A DNA stretch of 64,000 nt, taken from positions 7,255,722 through 7,319,721 of the forward strand of contig JASFXZ010000032.1 in the NCBI GenBank assembly GCA_032209605.1, in the 5' to 3' direction. This stretch comes from Mactromeris polynyma (taxonomy: Eukaryota > Mollusca > Bivalvia > Venerida > Mactridae). Numbering within the stretch: the stretch's first letter is position 1; each line of letters begins with the position of its first letter. Under the pieces are notes generated by a model, which saw only the letters and a program-made list of their open reading frames with translations, was not told the origin of the DNA and ran no database searches. The position numbers and the translations under genes are program-made. Of the stretch, positions 1 through 9,400 are shown piece by piece.

Positions 1-74
1 TTCCGTGAAAATGTTACTGAAGATAATGCATCCAATGTCACGTGTCCTCCTCTTCTGACCTTTGTTTGTGGAGA

Positions 75-200
75 AGTTGTCAGTTGCTTAAGGAGGAACA
101 AGCGAGTACTGGTTGGCAATAGGAGCACTGGTAAGATCAACTAACCGCCGTATATACATGCAATGCTGTTGAGAATTGGCGTAAATTCCAAAACAAACGC
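75..200 (+). mobile_element. Diverged SINE-like tail repeat
   Basis: The sequence aligns by eye with the repeats at 32901, 46396 and 53322. It shares the GTTGTCA-C/G-TTGCT, GTACTGGTTGG and CGT-TAAA-TCCAA-CAAA blocks, but is more diverged. It overlaps an apparent donor at 131, which makes that splice site doubtful. Confidence 0.45.
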
Positions 201-299
201 ACATAAATCATGTCCCTGGTGCTTTTCCGATTGCTGACCACTTAATATGTGGTATTTCTTGTTCAATTTCTTTATTAATTGTTGTTGTTTCTATTGCAG

Positions 300-365
300 A
301 GTACCACATAAAGGACGAGTCATGTATTACTCTTAGAACGCTGAATGATACCGGATTCCTAACAG
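300..365 (+). CDS. Tentative exon, start of CUB-like domain
   Basis: A TTGCAG acceptor precedes 300 and a GTGATT donor follows 365. Between them the frame reads YHIKDESCITLRTLNDTGFLT, entering and leaving in phase 1. The C-x-ITL-x-x-LNDTGFLT pattern resembles the first strand of CUB domains. The next part of the domain is not found with matching phase, so the exon is uncertain. Confidence 0.4.
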
Positions 366-3300
366 GTGATTGATTTAAATACGAGGGGTGATAAAAAGTC
401 ATTTTTTTAAATTTCCTCTCGTGTTTCTATAAAACATTACTCCAAAATATATATGAAACCTTTTCTCATAAACCAATGAATTACAACTATGCATCAGTCT
501 CATTGAATAAGATGGTAATTTCCATGGTAATAATCATCACTGTCATGAACCGGACCCAGATTTCTTTGTCTGGCATTGATATCTTTATAACATATAAGAG
601 AGAGAATATAAGTAGCTTTAGGAAACGCCACCTACATAAGCCAGTACCTCCCCGTGAGGGGAGCAACAATTCTTAAAACATAAGGCATTTAAGGAGGCTC
701 TTGGGTACATACGTAAGGGAACAGATGCGCAACGTAACTGTAACGTCCGATTGTGAAGATAAATTATGCTAACCGAAAGACAGACAAGTAATCCATAAAC
801 AAATTTGTATAACACGATCGCATATTATTTCTATTGAATTTTATATTAATCTGTCTTCCTGTCCGCTTGTCCGTCCTTCTGTGTATATTGTCATTGTATC
901 TCTCGTAAAAACGCCATACTGCTTGAGTTTGGAATTCCTTTTTAGTCAGAATGATCACCAGCGTTGGTATATCTATGCTCTCGAAAGACGTTGCGCCAAA
1001 ATATTTATGCGAATTTGTATTGTCGACGGCAATTTATTATTTTTTCGGGCAATTATTTTTTGCATGAATGTACTTAATTGACCAAATACTATTGTATTTT
1101 TCTTGTGACAGGTATTATTCGTCGATTTTGTCGGGAAAGTTATGGGTACTTACAAGAATTATATGATGTAACTAATGGTGAATCATTACTGATAGAATTC
1201 GAGGATAAAAATGCCGATTTTGGGATATCGGTTGAGTTTGACATAGCTGTTGCCTTATATCGCTATGGTAAGTGTGCTTTACATAACTATGTTGTCGTAT
1301 ATCGCTATGGTAAAGTGTGCTTTACATAAATATGTTGTCGTATATCGCTATGGAAAGCGTGCAATACATGAAGTTGTTGCCTTATATTGGTATGGTAAGC
1401 GTGCAATACATGAAGTTGTTGCCTTATATTGCTATGGTAAGCGTGCAATACATGAAGTTGTTGCCTTTTATCGCTATGGTAAGTGTGTAATACATGAAGT
1501 TGTTGCCTTATATCGCTATGGTAAGTGTGTAATACATGAAGTTGTTGCCTTATATCGCTATGGTAAGTGTACAATACATGAAGTTGTTGCCTTATATCGC
1601 TATGGTTAGTGTGCAATGCGTTGCATGTATTTTAAAACACTTTAAATGTTCCTTTTACTGTAATGATTGCTAGTTAAATATTACATATTGAATGAGAATT
1701 GTTAATCCGCTATTGTCAGATGTCGCTATAGTAACCGTCTAATTACATAAATATATAATCTTATCCAGGACCCTGTGACACACATCAATGTGAGAATAAA
1801 AGATGTATTCCGAATGAATTAATGTGCCGTGGCTATGGCATTTGCGGTGATGGTTCGGACTGTCCCGTGAGAGAGGAACCAGCAAGAAAGGGATTAGGGA
1901 AAGGGTCTATTGCCGGCATCATTATCTCAGCTGTTGTTGGTGTTCTGGTTCTCCTATACTGCTGCTATATTCGAATTAAAAAGAGCGAAGAAGACAATGG
2001 TAGCAGTTCTTATCCGCCCGATGAATTATCGGTTTGTTTACAAACTGAGTTACTTTGCATTTTTGTTTTGTTTTAACCTGACGAGTGTAATGAAGCATGC
2101 CTAAAAGAGAGATAATAAGTTGCTACGTGGAACACAGCATACATAAGACAATGCCTCTCCACACATACCATAAAACATAAGGCATTTGATGAGGCGCAAT
2201 ACTTATTAAGTAAGGGAACAGGGGCGCAAGGAATGGCCTGGCCGACCATAAGGGATAGAGATGCATAGAGAACAAACAAGACTTATTGTTATAACCTTGA
2301 AATCATTGTCCGTATGTCCGTATTAATATGTGATGGTAATGCTTTTTGTTTTTAGAATGTTATATCTTGTCAAAATATATGATAGCTCATTTCTATTTTA
2401 CCATGATATGTGAAGGGGGGGGGGGGGGCTCCATGGTCCTAGGTTGTCGCTGACTACAAATTACTCACCTATCACCACTGCGGGTTCGAATAACACACGA
2501 GCTATAAGATTTGTAAGTGAAGGAGCCATCCAGCTGGCTGGTCGGTGGTTCTACCCAGGTGTGCGCCTAGGTTTTTTTATTCACACTAATAGCTGCAATA
2601 GTCACTGTATGCCCCTGGTTGTTAATGCGACTTAAAGCCCCAATGCAAAAATGTGATGAGCGCTGTTGTGAGAAATTGTCCACAATACTTACGAATGTTT
2701 TGACTGTTAAAATAGCATGTAAGTTTATTCTTCTGTTCTGAGAACTTCCTAATTTCCCTATCATTTCAGGACCACCGATACTCTGTTCCTTCAAGCAATA
2801 ATGACATTGAAGTGAATTCCAGTAGAGACAGGGATTCCAGTATAGATGTGAATTCTAGCTTGTATCGTGACTATTGGGAGAATGATTCAGACGATGATGT
2901 ATGTATCCTTCTTTGCTTATTCCGATGCACCGGTTGTGTCGTATTTATACCATCTTTCCATTTTGTGTCCAAGTCTAAACTTTAAACAGCAACCACTTAA
3001 TAGAGCTTGTTGAGCTGTGTTTGTCTTGAAGCGTACATGGTGAGGGAGATTTGACTTTGTACAAATATAATGACTTCATCCATTGTTGTTGCGCCCAATA
3101 AAAAGCAATAAACAACAACAACAACGTTTATTATAAAATGTAGCCTTAACAGAAACGCTCAATTTGGAGTTATCATTATTTGAATGAATCACAAATGAAA
3201 TGTATCCAGACAATGAAACACGCGCATAAGTGCCGACACCTATGTTGGCTTTCAGATAGTAAACATGTAATGTAAACACACTGTACCATTGTAAGTAAAA

Positions 3301-3918
3301 CAGTTCATATATCTCGACGTAAACGCTTAGCAACAAATATAATCATATTATTCAGGATAATCCACGTGCACATTAACATGTGACACGTGTCGTGACGTCA
3401 CAAATGTCAAACAATAATGACCACTGGCGCCTCTTTTGATGTAATGTCCCTTGTGTTAATAATGTATACAGTAACACTTACTGCCAATGTTATGTTTGTA
3501 CAGATACTGTATATGTTGTAGTACTCTCACTGTATTGTTGTAGAGCATAGATTTGCAACCGTTTTATACGAGCGAAGGACAGATACGTCTCCCGATGTAT
3601 CAAAATCACCATGGCAACCAGACCACGTCCACTGAGCATGAACCAGCTGTACCCTCTGCACCGTCATTGTCCAATGACATCATGCCATCTTCACCATCAA
3701 TGTCACACAACACTATCCACACAACAGATGCTATTATTGAACCGACTAACGCTGATGATGATGATAATGATGACGTAAATACACCACTGACTGGCCCACC
3801 AGTAAATGGTGATGTGTTTATAAATGACTCTGAGGCACCTCCTCCATCCTATGATGAGGTTATGACTCATGAGGAGTTTTATCATACTTGTGCTAAGGAT
3901 TCCTCAGATCCGACATGA
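300..3918 (+). CDS. CUB-like / LDLa single-pass membrane protein, 3' part of gene
   Basis: This is a partial gene model with exons 300-365 (tentative), 1112-1267, 1769-2031, 2770-2898 and 3544-3918. Seen: the 1112 exon encodes a segment resembling the second half of a CUB domain; the 1769 exon encodes a six-cysteine LDLa repeat, then a hydrophobic stretch (IIISAVVGVLVLLYCCYI) followed by IRIKK; the last two exons encode an acidic, Ser/Pro-rich tail with APPPSYDEVM. The phases agree: 1-1 into the LDLa exon, then 0-0. The exon holding the signal peptide lies before the window or was not found, and the middle of the CUB domain is missing from the model. By family knowledge, such proteins sit at the cell surface, LDLa binds calcium and ligands, and PPxY recruits WW-domain ubiquitin ligases. 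The ligand is unknown. The gene converges on gene A. Confidence 0.7.
597..760 (+). mobile_element. Dispersed repeat X, short copy 1
   Basis: It starts near AGAGAGAATATAAGTAGC and includes GGAAACGCCACCTACATAAG and the CATAAGGCATTTAAGGAGG block. The same blocks recur at 2106, 4991, 29464 and, inverted, 52125. No coding region is visible. It lies in an intron of the CUB/LDLa gene. Confidence 0.6.
1112..1267 (+). CDS. Exon, second half of CUB-like domain
   Basis: The acceptor is TTGTGACAG and the donor ATG|GTAAGT. The frame is phase 1-1 and reads RRFCRESYGYLQ..., then NGESLLIEFEDK and FGISVEFDIA, like the FCG...s.sLLI.F.sd...GF...Y end of CUB domains. The donor falls in the first unit of a 42-bp tandem array, so alternative donors lie downstream. 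Confidence 0.65.
1250..1616 (+). repeat. 42-bp minisatellite carrying repeated splice donors
   Basis: There are about 8.5 tandem units of a 42-bp sequence containing CGCTATGGTAAGTGTG. The second unit is 43 bp because of an extra A. The first unit overlaps the end of the CUB exon, so most units carry a copy of the ATG|GTAAGT donor. Both strands are open through most of the array because 42 is a multiple of three. Confidence 0.9.
1769..2031 (+). CDS. Exon, LDLa repeat plus transmembrane helix
   Basis: The acceptor is TTATCCAG and the donor TCG|GTTTGT; the exon enters in phase 1 and leaves in phase 0. Six cysteines follow the LDLa spacing (PCDTHQCENKRCIPNELMC, then RGYGICGDGSDC). The DGSD calcium-box residues are present, but the final acidic pair is weak. 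The segment GLGKGSIAGIIISAVVGVLV and the following LLYCCYIRIKK form a transmembrane helix with a basic stop-transfer side, so the C-terminus is cytoplasmic. Confidence 0.85.
2106..2280 (+). mobile_element. Dispersed repeat X, short copy 2
   Basis: It shares the order GAGAGATAATAAGTTGCTAC, CATACATAAGACAATGCCTC, GGAACAGGGGCGCAAGGAAT and GGCCTGGCCGACCATAAGGG with the other copies. It is intronic. Confidence 0.65.
2415..2428 (+). repeat. Poly-G tract (14 G)
   Basis: A run of 14 G residues sits directly before a SINE-like sequence in an intron of the CUB/LDLa gene. Its length is probably unreliable in assemblies. Confidence 0.9.
2429..2580 (+). mobile_element. tRNA-derived, Meta-SINE-like fragment
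   Basis: A B-box-like GCGGGTTCGAAT lies near 2481-2492. It is followed by a core with CCAGCTGGCTGGTCGGTGG and TTCTACCCAGGTG, which I recognise as similar to the central domain of molluscan Meta-type SINEs. The 5' tRNA part is degraded. Confidence 0.5.
2770..2898 (+). CDS. Exon, cytoplasmic tail
   Basis: The acceptor is CATTTCAG and the donor GATGAT|GTATGT. It holds 43 codons, phase 0 at both ends. The product is rich in Ser, Asn and Asp (DHRYSVPSSNNDIEV..., ...YWENDSDDD), as expected for a disordered tail with possible phosphorylation sites. Confidence 0.75.
3544..3918 (+). CDS. Terminal exon, tail with PPSY motif
   Basis: The acceptor TTGTTGTAG is in phase 0 and a TGA stop lies at 3916-3918. 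The 124-residue product is Pro/Ser/Thr-rich, has an acidic run (ADDDDNDD) and ends with the PY motif PPPSYDEVM about 25 residues from the C-terminus. Candidate polyadenylation signals are ATTAAA at 4445-4450 and AATAAA at 4526-4531. Confidence 0.75.
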   Translation, partial: SIDLQPFYTSEGQIRLPMYQNHHGNQTTSTEHEPAVPSAPSLSNDIMPSSPSMSHNTIHTTDAIIEPTNADDDDNDDVNTPLTGPPVNGDVFINDSEAPPPSYDEVMTHEEFYHTCAKDSSDPT

Positions 3919-4084
3919 TCATAATGCATGAAATAGATTAAGTAAACTGCTGTATTTCATAGAATGTATTTTCGAATTTTACCAGAATCGTTTTATGTTT
4001 GCCATTATTATTACATACATTTCGTTAAGTTCGTCTATCCATGGTTTCAAACTGAGATTTTTTTCTATTCAAATATTTTTTTTT

Positions 4085-4310
4085 TCATGTAACAGATCTT
4101 CTCATTGGCTTGTATGTCTACCTCTAGTTTATGTAACAGATATTCACATAGGCTAGGATGTATATATCTAGTTTATGTAACATATCGTCTGAATGGCAAG
4201 TGCATTGTATGTCTACCTCTAGTTTATGTAACAGATATTCACATAGGCTAGGATGTATATATCTAGTTTATGTAACAGCTCTTTCCATTGGCTAGTATGT
4301 CCTGTAGCAA
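4085..4310 (+). repeat. Tandem repeat in 3' UTR, about 45-50 bp x5
   Basis: About five units of 44-51 bp begin with TTTATGTAACAGAT. They alternate between two types (CTCATTGGCTTGTATGTC and TTCACATAGGCTAGGATG), giving a higher-order period near 95 bp. The tract lies between the stop codon and the candidate poly(A) signals. Confidence 0.8.
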
Positions 4311-4525
4311 CTTATATTCTCTCTCTTTTATGTTTAAAGCCTTATACGAGTTTGTATAAAGTTTACTTAGTTAGCTATATGTGAATATCTAGTACTGTAT
4401 ACAATGTACATGTATCATATAGTGATATATTTTATGTAAGTTATATTAAAGAAGGCCACATTGAAAATATGAATTATCAATTGTTTTTCAGTGTATGTAA
4501 ATTCAAAATGTGTCTACCTTCGATT

Positions 4526-4531
4526 AATAAA
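4526..4531 (+). promoter_or_regulatory. Candidate polyadenylation signal, CUB/LDLa gene
   Basis: AATAAA lies about 600 bp past the stop codon and is followed by a TTATTATTATT tract. ATTAAA at 4445-4450 is an alternative. Confidence 0.45.
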
Positions 4532-4611
4532 TTTTATTATTATTATTATTACATGTATTATTTTTTATGAGTATTATCATATTTTGTTAAGAAATCACTG
4601 TGAGTTACCTA

Positions 4612-4787
4612 CAGTAACACCTCAACAATACGACCACTTTTGGGACCATTGAAAACTTGTCTTCTTATTGAGGTGGTCTTAATATTGAGGTTGAATAAAG
4701 AGCAAAACAAGGAAAATGGACTTTAAATTGTGGTCTTAATTTTGAGGTGGTCTATTATTGAGGTGGTCTTTAAGTGAGGTTTTACTG
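4612..4787. mobile_element. 176-bp MITE with TA target duplication
   Basis: The ends are CAGTAACACCTCA and TGAGGTTTTACTG, flanked by TA at 4610-4611 and 4788-4789. The interior repeats GAGGTGGTCTTA-type blocks. TA duplication with CAGT ends is typical of pogo/Tc1-mariner type non-autonomous elements. Related sequences occur at 18040 and 23785. Confidence 0.75.
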
Positions 4788-4990
4788 TATTTTACAAACG
4801 AGTCCCTCTTCTGATCTTTAAAGGATCAAACTGAGAAATCCGGTAACTGTATTCTTACAGATGTACTCTACACCACAACATTGTGACTGTTTCTTATATG
4901 TTTCACCTAACCACGCATACGAGTGTTCCATTATCTATCCTGACCTACCCACCGAGGAAATACCTGTATCGTAGTACCTCTGTACGACAC

Positions 4991-5157
4991 AGAGAGAATA
5001 AGTTGCTACAGGGAACGCCACATACATAAGACAAACAGTCCATAAAACGTAAGGCACTTGAGGTGGTTCAAGGGTACAAACGTAAAGGAACAGGGGTGCA
5101 AGGAATGGCCTGGCCGACCATAAGGGATAACTAGGAGAATCAAAGTAGACAAACATG
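4991..5157 (+). mobile_element. Dispersed repeat X, short copy 3
   Basis: It has the same block order as the other copies (AGAGAGAATAAGTTGCTAC, GGAACGCCACATACATAAG, GGCCTGGCCGACCATAAGGG), then AGGAGAATCAAAGTAGACAA. Confidence 0.65.
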
Positions 5158-6259
5158 CCGTTTTCTCAAAATTATTAATTAGCATATTTTACTATAGTAT
5201 GAGACAATCTATCTTAAAGTTTGAAGGCCAAACAAATTTGGCTTTTAATTGCTAATACCCGGCCCAATATTGGTTACTTGAGTTAAGCAGACACTGATTG
5301 GAAAATGTTGTAATTACTAACTTATTTAAATACAGTCTATACATTGTAAGGCAGACATGAATACTTTTAAAATTGAACGTGTATTGGCCAAAAAACTGCC
5401 TCTGGCCATTTACAATCGAAAAACGGTTCATGGCGTGATATAATATGTAATTAATAAGTTTTGATAATTAAACGTCTACTTTTTTGAACTTGTTTAGGAG
5501 TAAACAAGACGTATTTTGTATGTTTTTCACTATAATATCGCTGAAGGCGTAATGCACTAATTTATGATGACTTGTGCGTAAAACAGAGATATATCTTTAT
5601 TTTTGAAAAAAACACATATGGTGTATAGGTGCGCCGTATATGCGATATTTGTGTATTGATAATTTGCTTTTATAAACGTAGTTTTAAACAAACACCTGAA
5701 TATTACAAGTGAACTGTTTGTCCTAATCAAAGAGTTGTACATAATCCAACATTATGTTAGGATGTTGACCATTTGGTTACCATAGCGACATTATATTTGT
5801 CAATGACTATGCAAGTTCTTTTGAACAACATACTATGAGTCGTAACCCTCCGCGCAGAATCATTTAACTGGTTCCAAGCACAGCTCGATTCAAACACGTG
5901 CCACTACAGAGAAACACGTGACACATGAACTGTCACATGACATTATACAATATGGCGGAATAAGACAGATGACTAGATGGAGTATATATATATATATATA
6001 AATTCGTCGAAAAAAATCCATCCTATTGCATATTGACGGTGGTTACAATTTACTGATAAGGGAGAAAACGTCTTATTGCTATTTATATTAATCACTCTCG
6101 ATGTCTGCTTCCTGGGTTTCTGGGTTACTAGCCAGTAATCACACCACGTCATTCAATGATTTGTGAAGTTCGGGATCAACTCACGGCCCTTTGATCAGGA
6201 CCGCTACGCCTCCATTAAATCCTGTATGCAATGGTGGTCAATAACGTATTTTCATAAGA
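5158..6259. other. Intergenic, no gene seen
   Basis: This AT-rich interval lies between the convergent CUB/LDLa gene and gene A. I see only short unsupported reading frames and a TA dinucleotide run at 5983-6000. Confidence 0.6.
5983..6000. repeat. (TA)9 microsatellite
   Basis: Nine uninterrupted TA dinucleotides. Confidence 0.9.
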
Positions 6260-6265
6260 TTTATT
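6260..6265 (-). promoter_or_regulatory. Candidate polyadenylation signal, gene A
   Basis: TTTATT on the plus strand reads AATAAA on the minus strand, about 150 bp past the gene A stop codon. Confidence 0.4.
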
Positions 6266-6413
6266 CATGGTTATACAATTATATGATATACAACACATTT
6301 TAACAATACAATAACGAGATCACAGTTATTTTGTTCATATTTACAATTAGCACATATTTATAACAAAACAACAAAAATATATCACAGACATTATGAACTG
6401 CCGACTACTTCAA

Positions 6414-6462
6414 TCAGTTAGTCCACCTTTCCGTCGTTGTAAAAGGGCACGTGTCTATCACT
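6414..6462 (-). CDS. Gene A exon 6: C-terminus
   Basis: The acceptor is TTGTTTCAG, phase 2. It encodes VIDTCPFTTTERWTN and a TGA stop at 6416-6414. The VIDTC start completes the last cysteine module, as in exon 3 of gene B. Confidence 0.8.
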
Positions 6463-9400
6463 CTGAAACAAAGAAAACAGCTTTATGAACTTCACGTTGT
6501 TAAATTGCAGATATAAAATTAATAAAATATTTACTTTAGTTGAAATTATTTAATTTTCATCCATTACAAAACAAGTTATTACAATGTACATTATATTTTT
6601 TAATCCCTCTCTACGACTGGAAGAACCCTGCCCATTGTGAATATCCAACCCACGAGTCTGACCCTTCATCATTGACACTTGCTACTATTTAGTGGCAATT
6701 TGTGCCTTGATTGGTATTAGATAATCTTAAATAAATATGCATGTATATATATTGTAATATATATTTTTTCATTTGTATTGGTGAGGAATATTATGTGAAT
6801 ACTTACTCTGCAATAATTACAAGATGTCCCAGATGCCGAGTATCACATGGAAAATCTGTGAGAGGTTCTTGTGTTGATGATGGGTACACCTAAAATTGTA
6901 GGAAAACATTTCTGGTTATTCTAACCTTTTCAAACATGTCTTTTACGCAATATTGGGAGATAACATGAAAAGAAGTATGACTAGTTCGTGTATACATGTG
7001 CATTAAAAAGAAAACAAGAAACAAAGAAACATTAAATATACAAATGGCGTGACTTTCAACAGGGCTGCTCTGAAAAGCTGCCACAAAGCTATTATATTGC
7101 ATTTCTGGCTTGACCTCGTCGTTCATTTTTGTTTTACTTGCAAGTCAATAAATAAAATTCTTTATTATCTAAACAAATATCTTCATTAAAGCTTTCCTTA
7201 AGACTGGATTCTTACCTCACTCGATAAAGTTTCCGTTGATGCTAAATATGATGAAGATAATGAGGAGCTTGCAATGAGAGCGTCAGTAGTTTTGTTAAAC
7301 GCAGCAGTTGAACTTGTTACTTCTACCATTGGACTTGTATTTGCAACTGTAGTCGTTTTTTCAGTCGTTGATACATTTGCTGCTGAGCTTGATGAACTGA
7401 GCTTTTTCAAACCACTTGTAGATGAAATAAATGTTCTTGATGATGATTCTATTGATAAAGAACTCGTTAATCCAGAGAGACTGGTAGTTGGTCTGAACAC
7501 AGTGCTAGGTGTGATGTTTGTTCCAGATGAACTATACTGTGTGGCATAACTCGAATTTTCAGTTACTTCAATATTCGAAGTAGTTAAGTCTGAAATTGTT
7601 GAAGTACCGAGGTCTTTCTCGGTGACAGCACTTGTATCCTCTGGCTGTCCAGTTGAATATCCTGTCGACATCTCACTAGCATATGAAAACATATCCGTAG
7701 TGCTTGCTTCCGGAATCTTCGTATCAGCAGTTTTACTTGGTACATACACTGAAGATGTTTGATCATGTACTTCGGTAGAAACAGTTGACAGTATTCCAGT
7801 CACTGATGTCATTTCTACGGTAATATCTGTACTTGACATTACTGATTCAGTATTTGGCGATATGCTTGATACATGCTTACTTATGTCCGTGTATGCTGTG
7901 TCTGTTACCGATGTACTAGGCAAGTTTACTGTCATATCCGTACTTGCGGTTTCCAGTTCAATGTCTGATATCGTACTTGATTCGATTTTTACTACATCAG
8001 TATATGTTGTATCTGACTGACTTGTACTTGATGAAAAATTAGATGAAACACTTCTGATCGAAGTAGAACTGCCCACAGATACCTGATCCGTTGATGAGGT
8101 ATCCAGTTTTGTAGAATAAGCTTCGGAGCTTAAATCCGAGTTAACTGTTGTCATCTCTGAAATATGTTCAGTTGTAAAAGAACTGATTTCAGGGATCAGA
8201 GTGTCAACATCAGTAGAATATGTTTCAGCGCTAATTGAACTTAAAAGGCCGGTGGTTTTACTGATTATAGAATCCTCTGTAGTATATACTTCAGAGCTAA
8301 ACTCGGATGTGATAACTGATGTTGTGGAATTTGATATAGGACTGTCTGTGGTTGATCGCATTGTAGAGAAACTGCCTACTTGTGTGTATTTGGCACTGCT
8401 GAATGATTCAGTTGTACTGTCTTTGGAGAACATCGTTTCTGTTTCGCTTGAATAACTGTCAGCTGATGAAGTTTCCGTCGACTGAATGTTGGAAGTTGTT
8501 ATTGTTTTGGTAGATTGAATGTTTGAAATTGGAACTTTTTCAGTAGGCTGGGTATCGGAAATTGTCATAGTTTCTGTAGATTGAATGTTGGAAACCGGAA
8601 CTTTTTCAGTAGGCTGGGTATCGGAAATTGTGATCGTTTCTGTAGATTGAATGTTGGAAACCGGAACTTTTTCAGTAGACTGGGTATCGGAAATTGTCAT
8701 CGTTTCTGTAGATTGAGCGTCGGAAATTGGCAATGTTCCAGTAGACTGAGTATCGGAAATTGTCATCGTTTCTGTAGATTGAGCGTTGGAAATTGGCAAT
8801 GTTCCAGCAGACTGAGTATCGGACATTGTCATCGTTTCTGTAGATTGAGCGTTGGAAATTGGCAATGTTCCAGTAGATTGAGTATCGGAAATTGTCATCG
8901 TTTCTGTAGATTGAGCGTTGGAAATTGGCAATGTTCCAGTAGATTGAGTATCGGAAATTGTCATCGTTTCTGTAGATTGAGCGTCGGAAATTGGCAATGT
9001 TTCAGTAGATTGAGTATCGGAAATTGTCATCGTTTCTGTAGATTGAGCGTCGGAAATTGGCAATGTTTCAGTAGACTGAGTATCGGAAATTGTCATCGTT
9101 TCTGTAGATTGAGCGTCGGAAATTGGCAATGTTCCAGTAGACTGAGTATCGGAAATAGTCATCGTTTCTGTAGATTGAGCTTTGGAAATAGGCAATGTTC
9201 CAGTAGACTGGGTATCGGAAATTGTCATCGTTTCTGTAGATTGAGCGTTGGAAATTGGCAATGTTTCAGTAGATTGAGTATCGGAAATTGTCATCGTTTC
9301 TGTAGATTGAGCGTCGGAAATTGGCAATGTTTCAGTAGACTGAGTATCGGAATTTGTCATCGTTTCTGTAGATTGAGCGTCGGAAATTGGCAATGTTCCA

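Noticed and set aside
1..130. Possible first exon with donor after 130, phase matching the 300 exon
   Set aside because: The second half is a diverged SINE-like tail repeat also found in introns at 32901, 46396 and 53322, so the donor match is probably chance.
946..1016. Possible middle CUB exon reading QNDHQRWYIYALERRC
   Set aside because: It looks CUB-like, but the entry phase (2) does not match the preceding donor (phase 1), and the exit donor is weak. It may still be real if an intervening exon was missed.
1305..1616. Minus-strand repeat frame rich in HSDIRQQLHVLH
   Set aside because: It is the complement of the 42-bp intronic minisatellite.
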